From Candidatus Atribacter hydrocarboniphilus (lineage in GTDB: Bacteria; Atribacterota; Atribacteria; Atribacterales; Atribacteraceae): DNA of 8,061 bases. Shown piece by piece: positions 6,486 through 8,061 of the stretch (the stretch's first letter is position 1; every line of letters starts with the position of its first letter). A program made the position numbers and the translations under genes. The stretch is from contig DPKX01000245.1 of assembly GCA_003542295.1 (NCBI GenBank), forward strand, positions 8,161-16,221, in the 5' to 3' direction. The notes under the pieces are model-generated. The model saw only the letters and a list, made by a program, of their open reading frames with translations, was not told where the DNA came from and did not search any database.

Positions 6486-7355
6486 TTATGCCATCTCCTT
6501 TTCGGGAATAATCTTGGTGTAAAAGAGGCAAAAAATATTGACTAATATGATCATAATTATCGAAAAAGCCGATCCTTTCCCAATGTTAAAGAAATTAAAC
6601 GAGATGAGGTATGAATAGATACTGGCGGTTTCAGTAGCAATCCCTGGACCTCCATTGGTCATAATGTATATCGTATCGAACCATTTAAAAGCATCAATGG
6701 TTCGAAGTAAAACTGCAACTAAAATAACCGGCTTTAAAAGTGGAAGAGTAATCCTGGTTAAAACTTGCCAAGTATTGGCTCCATCGATTTTTCCAGCTTC
6801 ATACGGTTCGGTAGGAAGGGCTCTCATACCCGAATAAAGAACCAGAAAAATGAGTGGGGTCCATTCCCATACATCAGTTAAAATAACCGAAAATAATGCT
6901 AATCTCCCGGTTCCCAACCAAGCAAGTGGAGTAATCCCAAGGAGTCGAACAAAGTAATTAATGATTCCTAGGGTATGGTCATACATAAGACGCCAGGTTA
7001 GCCCAACAACTACCGGAGTCATGACCATTGGAATCAGAAAAAATGGAACAATCCTACTTCCTTTCTCGATTCCATTAATTAGAGAGGCCATAGTGTACCC
7101 CAAAATCAATTGTAAAACTCCTCCAAAAATTACAAAATAAAAGGTTATTTTTAATGAGTGCCAAAATCGTACATCTTCAAAAAGGAGTTTGTAGTTGGTT
7201 GCTCCAATATAAGGAGTTCCCTTGGCTGGATTAGTTAAATCGTAAAAACGGATACTATTGTTAATGCATGCTGCAAAAGGAAATATGGCAACCATTATCA
7301 AAACCGCTAAAGCGGGAAGAAATAAAATATAAAAACTGGTTTTTTTCAATTTCAT
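6486..7355 (-). CDS. Sugar ABC transporter permease, MalF/UgpA-like (CUT1 family)
   Basis: This 289-residue inner-membrane permease subunit has a first membrane segment at about 8-29 (FYILFLPALAVLIMVAIFPF) and further segments near 68-92, 104-122, 152-174, 208-222 and 263-280. The EAA loop is YEAGKIDGANTWQVL (185-199), followed by TRITLPLLKP, and NGGPG (234-238) is the usual MalF/UgpA signature. ATG at 7353-7355 gives a normal N-terminus (MKLKKTSF), with AAAGGG-like bases about 10 nt upstream. The frame is open further, to ATG codons at 7376 and 7409, but those would be translated from within a 13-bp hairpin stem and add residues unlike the family. It is followed after 2 nt by the second permease. 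It probably transports a mono- or oligosaccharide; the sugar cannot be read from the sequence. Confidence 0.93.
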   Translation of the reverse strand: MKLKKTSFYILFLPALAVLIMVAIFPFAACINNSIRFYDLTNPAKGTPYIGATNYKLLFEDVRFWHSLKITFYFVIFGGVLQLILGYTMASLINGIEKGSRIVPFFLIPMVMTPVVVGLTWRLMYDHTLGIINYFVRLLGITPLAWLGTGRLALFSVILTDVWEWTPLIFLVLYSGMRALPTEPYEAGKIDGANTWQVLTRITLPLLKPVILVAVLLRTIDAFKWFDTIYIMTNGGPGIATETASIYSYLISFNFFNIGKGSAFSIIMIILVNIFCLFYTKIIPEKEMA

Positions 7356-7374
7356 TATTGCTTCGCCCTTTCTC

Positions 7375-7410
7375 ATTGCGGGTGGTTCAATTGATACAAC
7401 CACCCGCAAT
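7375..7410. repeat. Strong intercistronic hairpin between binding-protein and permease genes
   Basis: ATTGCGGGTGGTT (7375-7387) and AACCACCCGCAAT (7398-7410) form a perfect 13-bp inverted repeat with a 10-nt loop. On the minus strand it begins about 22 bp after the binding-protein stop and is followed by GAGAAAGGG rather than a U-run. It is therefore more like an mRNA-stabilising or processing hairpin than a full terminator. The same arrangement in the malE-malF gap keeps binding-protein mRNA more abundant than permease mRNA. Confidence 0.8.
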
Positions 7411-7432
7411 ATTTTGGCTTACCAAACAATAA

Positions 7433-8061
7433 TTATTGGTAATAACCGGCTTGTTCTAATACTTTGTACATTTCATCATAGGCAATTTTCATTGCATCCT
7501 CGACACTTGCTTCGCCGGTGACTGTTCTGGAAATTTGGGTTCCAATTGATTCGCAAAGTTCAGGGTATTCAGCAATATGTGGCATATAGTCGGGGTTGGC
7601 GAGCTTTAAAGCTTCAAGAATGACTGGTACACCTGGATAAGTATTGGAAAATTCTTCACTTGCCATAGCTGAAACGCTGGTTATACCGGTATTTCCTCCT
7701 TCAATCATAGTTCTCATCTGAATGTCTTTACTGGTCATCCACTGCAAGAATAACCAAGCTGCTTCAATATTCTTTGAGTCGGCATTGATTCCCATACCCG
7801 CGGTGAATAAGTGTGAAGCATAGCGCTCGGTGACTGGTCCATATGGTCCTGCCGGTGCTAAAGCATAACCAATTTTTCCAACAATTTGTGACAAATTTGG
7901 ATCTTCAATGCGTCCTATAAAATCAGAGGCATCGAAAATGATCCCGGTGTTGCCGGTTACAAAAGTATTCTGCACTTCGAGCCAGCTATAACGTGAGACA
8001 TCGGGAGGGCCGTAATTCTTTAGGATATCGCTGAACCACTTTGCGCCTTGGATAAATTCCG
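7433..8061 (-). CDS. Sugar ABC transporter solute-binding protein, family 1 (C-terminal part)
   Basis: These are the last 208 codons of an extracytoplasmic sugar-binding protein; the gene continues past the right edge, so the signal peptide and lipobox are not visible. The frame is open through 8061; the GTG at 7975 is an internal codon, not the start. Family features include AKWFSDILKNYGPPD (about visible residues 7-21) and YSWLEVQNTFVTGNTGIIFD (about 25-44), which matches the 'W.e....f..G.aam..d' core. AWLFLQWMTSKDIQ comes next, and the end is the usual helical DAMKIAYDEMYKVLEQAG. Family-1 (UgpB/MalE-like) proteins capture oligosaccharides, sugar alcohols or glycerol phosphodiesters and deliver them to MalFG-like permeases, exactly the genes that follow. 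The ligand cannot be told from this part. It is the first visible gene of the operon; its promoter is outside the window. Confidence 0.92.
   Translation of the reverse strand, partial: EFIQGAKWFSDILKNYGPPDVSRYSWLEVQNTFVTGNTGIIFDASDFIGRIEDPNLSQIVGKIGYALAPAGPYGPVTERYASHLFTAGMGINADSKNIEAAWLFLQWMTSKDIQMRTMIEGGNTGITSVSAMASEEFSNTYPGVPVILEALKLANPDYMPHIAEYPELCESIGTQISRTVTGEASVEDAMKIAYDEMYKVLEQAGYYQ

Noticed and set aside
6655..6837. Plus-strand 60-codon frame inside the first permease
   Set aside because: It is antisense to the EAA-loop and membrane segments of a clear permease and has no signals of its own.

Overview
The window reads as a carbohydrate-utilisation locus from an AT-rich, probably anaerobic bacterium. 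Several features point that way: AT-rich intergenic regions, strong GGAGG-type ribosome binding sites, frequent TTG/GTG starts, a CUT1-type sugar ABC transporter, and two members of the uroporphyrinogen decarboxylase (URO-D)/corrinoid-methyltransferase superfamily. Atribacterota, Thermotogota or a Bacillota-like lineage would all fit. I cannot settle the taxon from this sequence, and nothing in the window is a phylogenetic marker.

Layout from right to left (mostly minus strand). The C-terminal part of a family-1 solute-binding protein enters from the right edge (7433-8061). It is followed by a GC-rich hairpin without a U-tract, two MalF/MalG-like permeases (6486-7355 and 5671-6483) and a URO-D-family protein (4464-5654). 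These form one tight operon, ending in a terminator-like hairpin at 4384-4403. A second, divergent URO-D-family protein (2990-4222) follows after a 241-bp gap. It converges on a plus-strand sugar epimerase-like TIM-barrel gene (1977-2939), and the two share a perfect 19-bp-stem bidirectional terminator. The epimerase gene is divergent from a minus-strand L-fucose-isomerase-like gene (408-1727). At the left edge is the first 51 codons of a GntR/HutC-type repressor (1-153), with a strong promoter and a perfect 10-bp-arm palindrome between the -10 box and the gene, which is probably its own operator.

Proposed joint role (inference). The binding protein and permeases import a sugar or sugar derivative; no ATPase gene is present, so a shared MalK/MsmK-type ATPase encoded elsewhere would have to energise them. 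The isomerase-like and epimerase-like proteins would process the sugar, and the GntR protein would sense the sugar or a phosphorylated intermediate. The two URO-D-family proteins are the unexplained part. Members of this superfamily transfer methyl groups from or to corrinoids (MtaA, MtbA, CmuA) or decarboxylate uroporphyrinogen, yet here they sit inside a sugar locus with no visible corrinoid protein. An O-methylated sugar or a related methyl-bearing substrate is a testable hypothesis, not a demonstrated function.

Three starts differ from the longest open frames: the second URO-D-like protein (TTG at 4222) and both permeases (ATG at 7355 and 6483). I see no tRNA, rRNA, CRISPR array, insertion sequence or phage gene. 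The three intergenic gaps of 240-254 bp hold only the regulatory signals listed.
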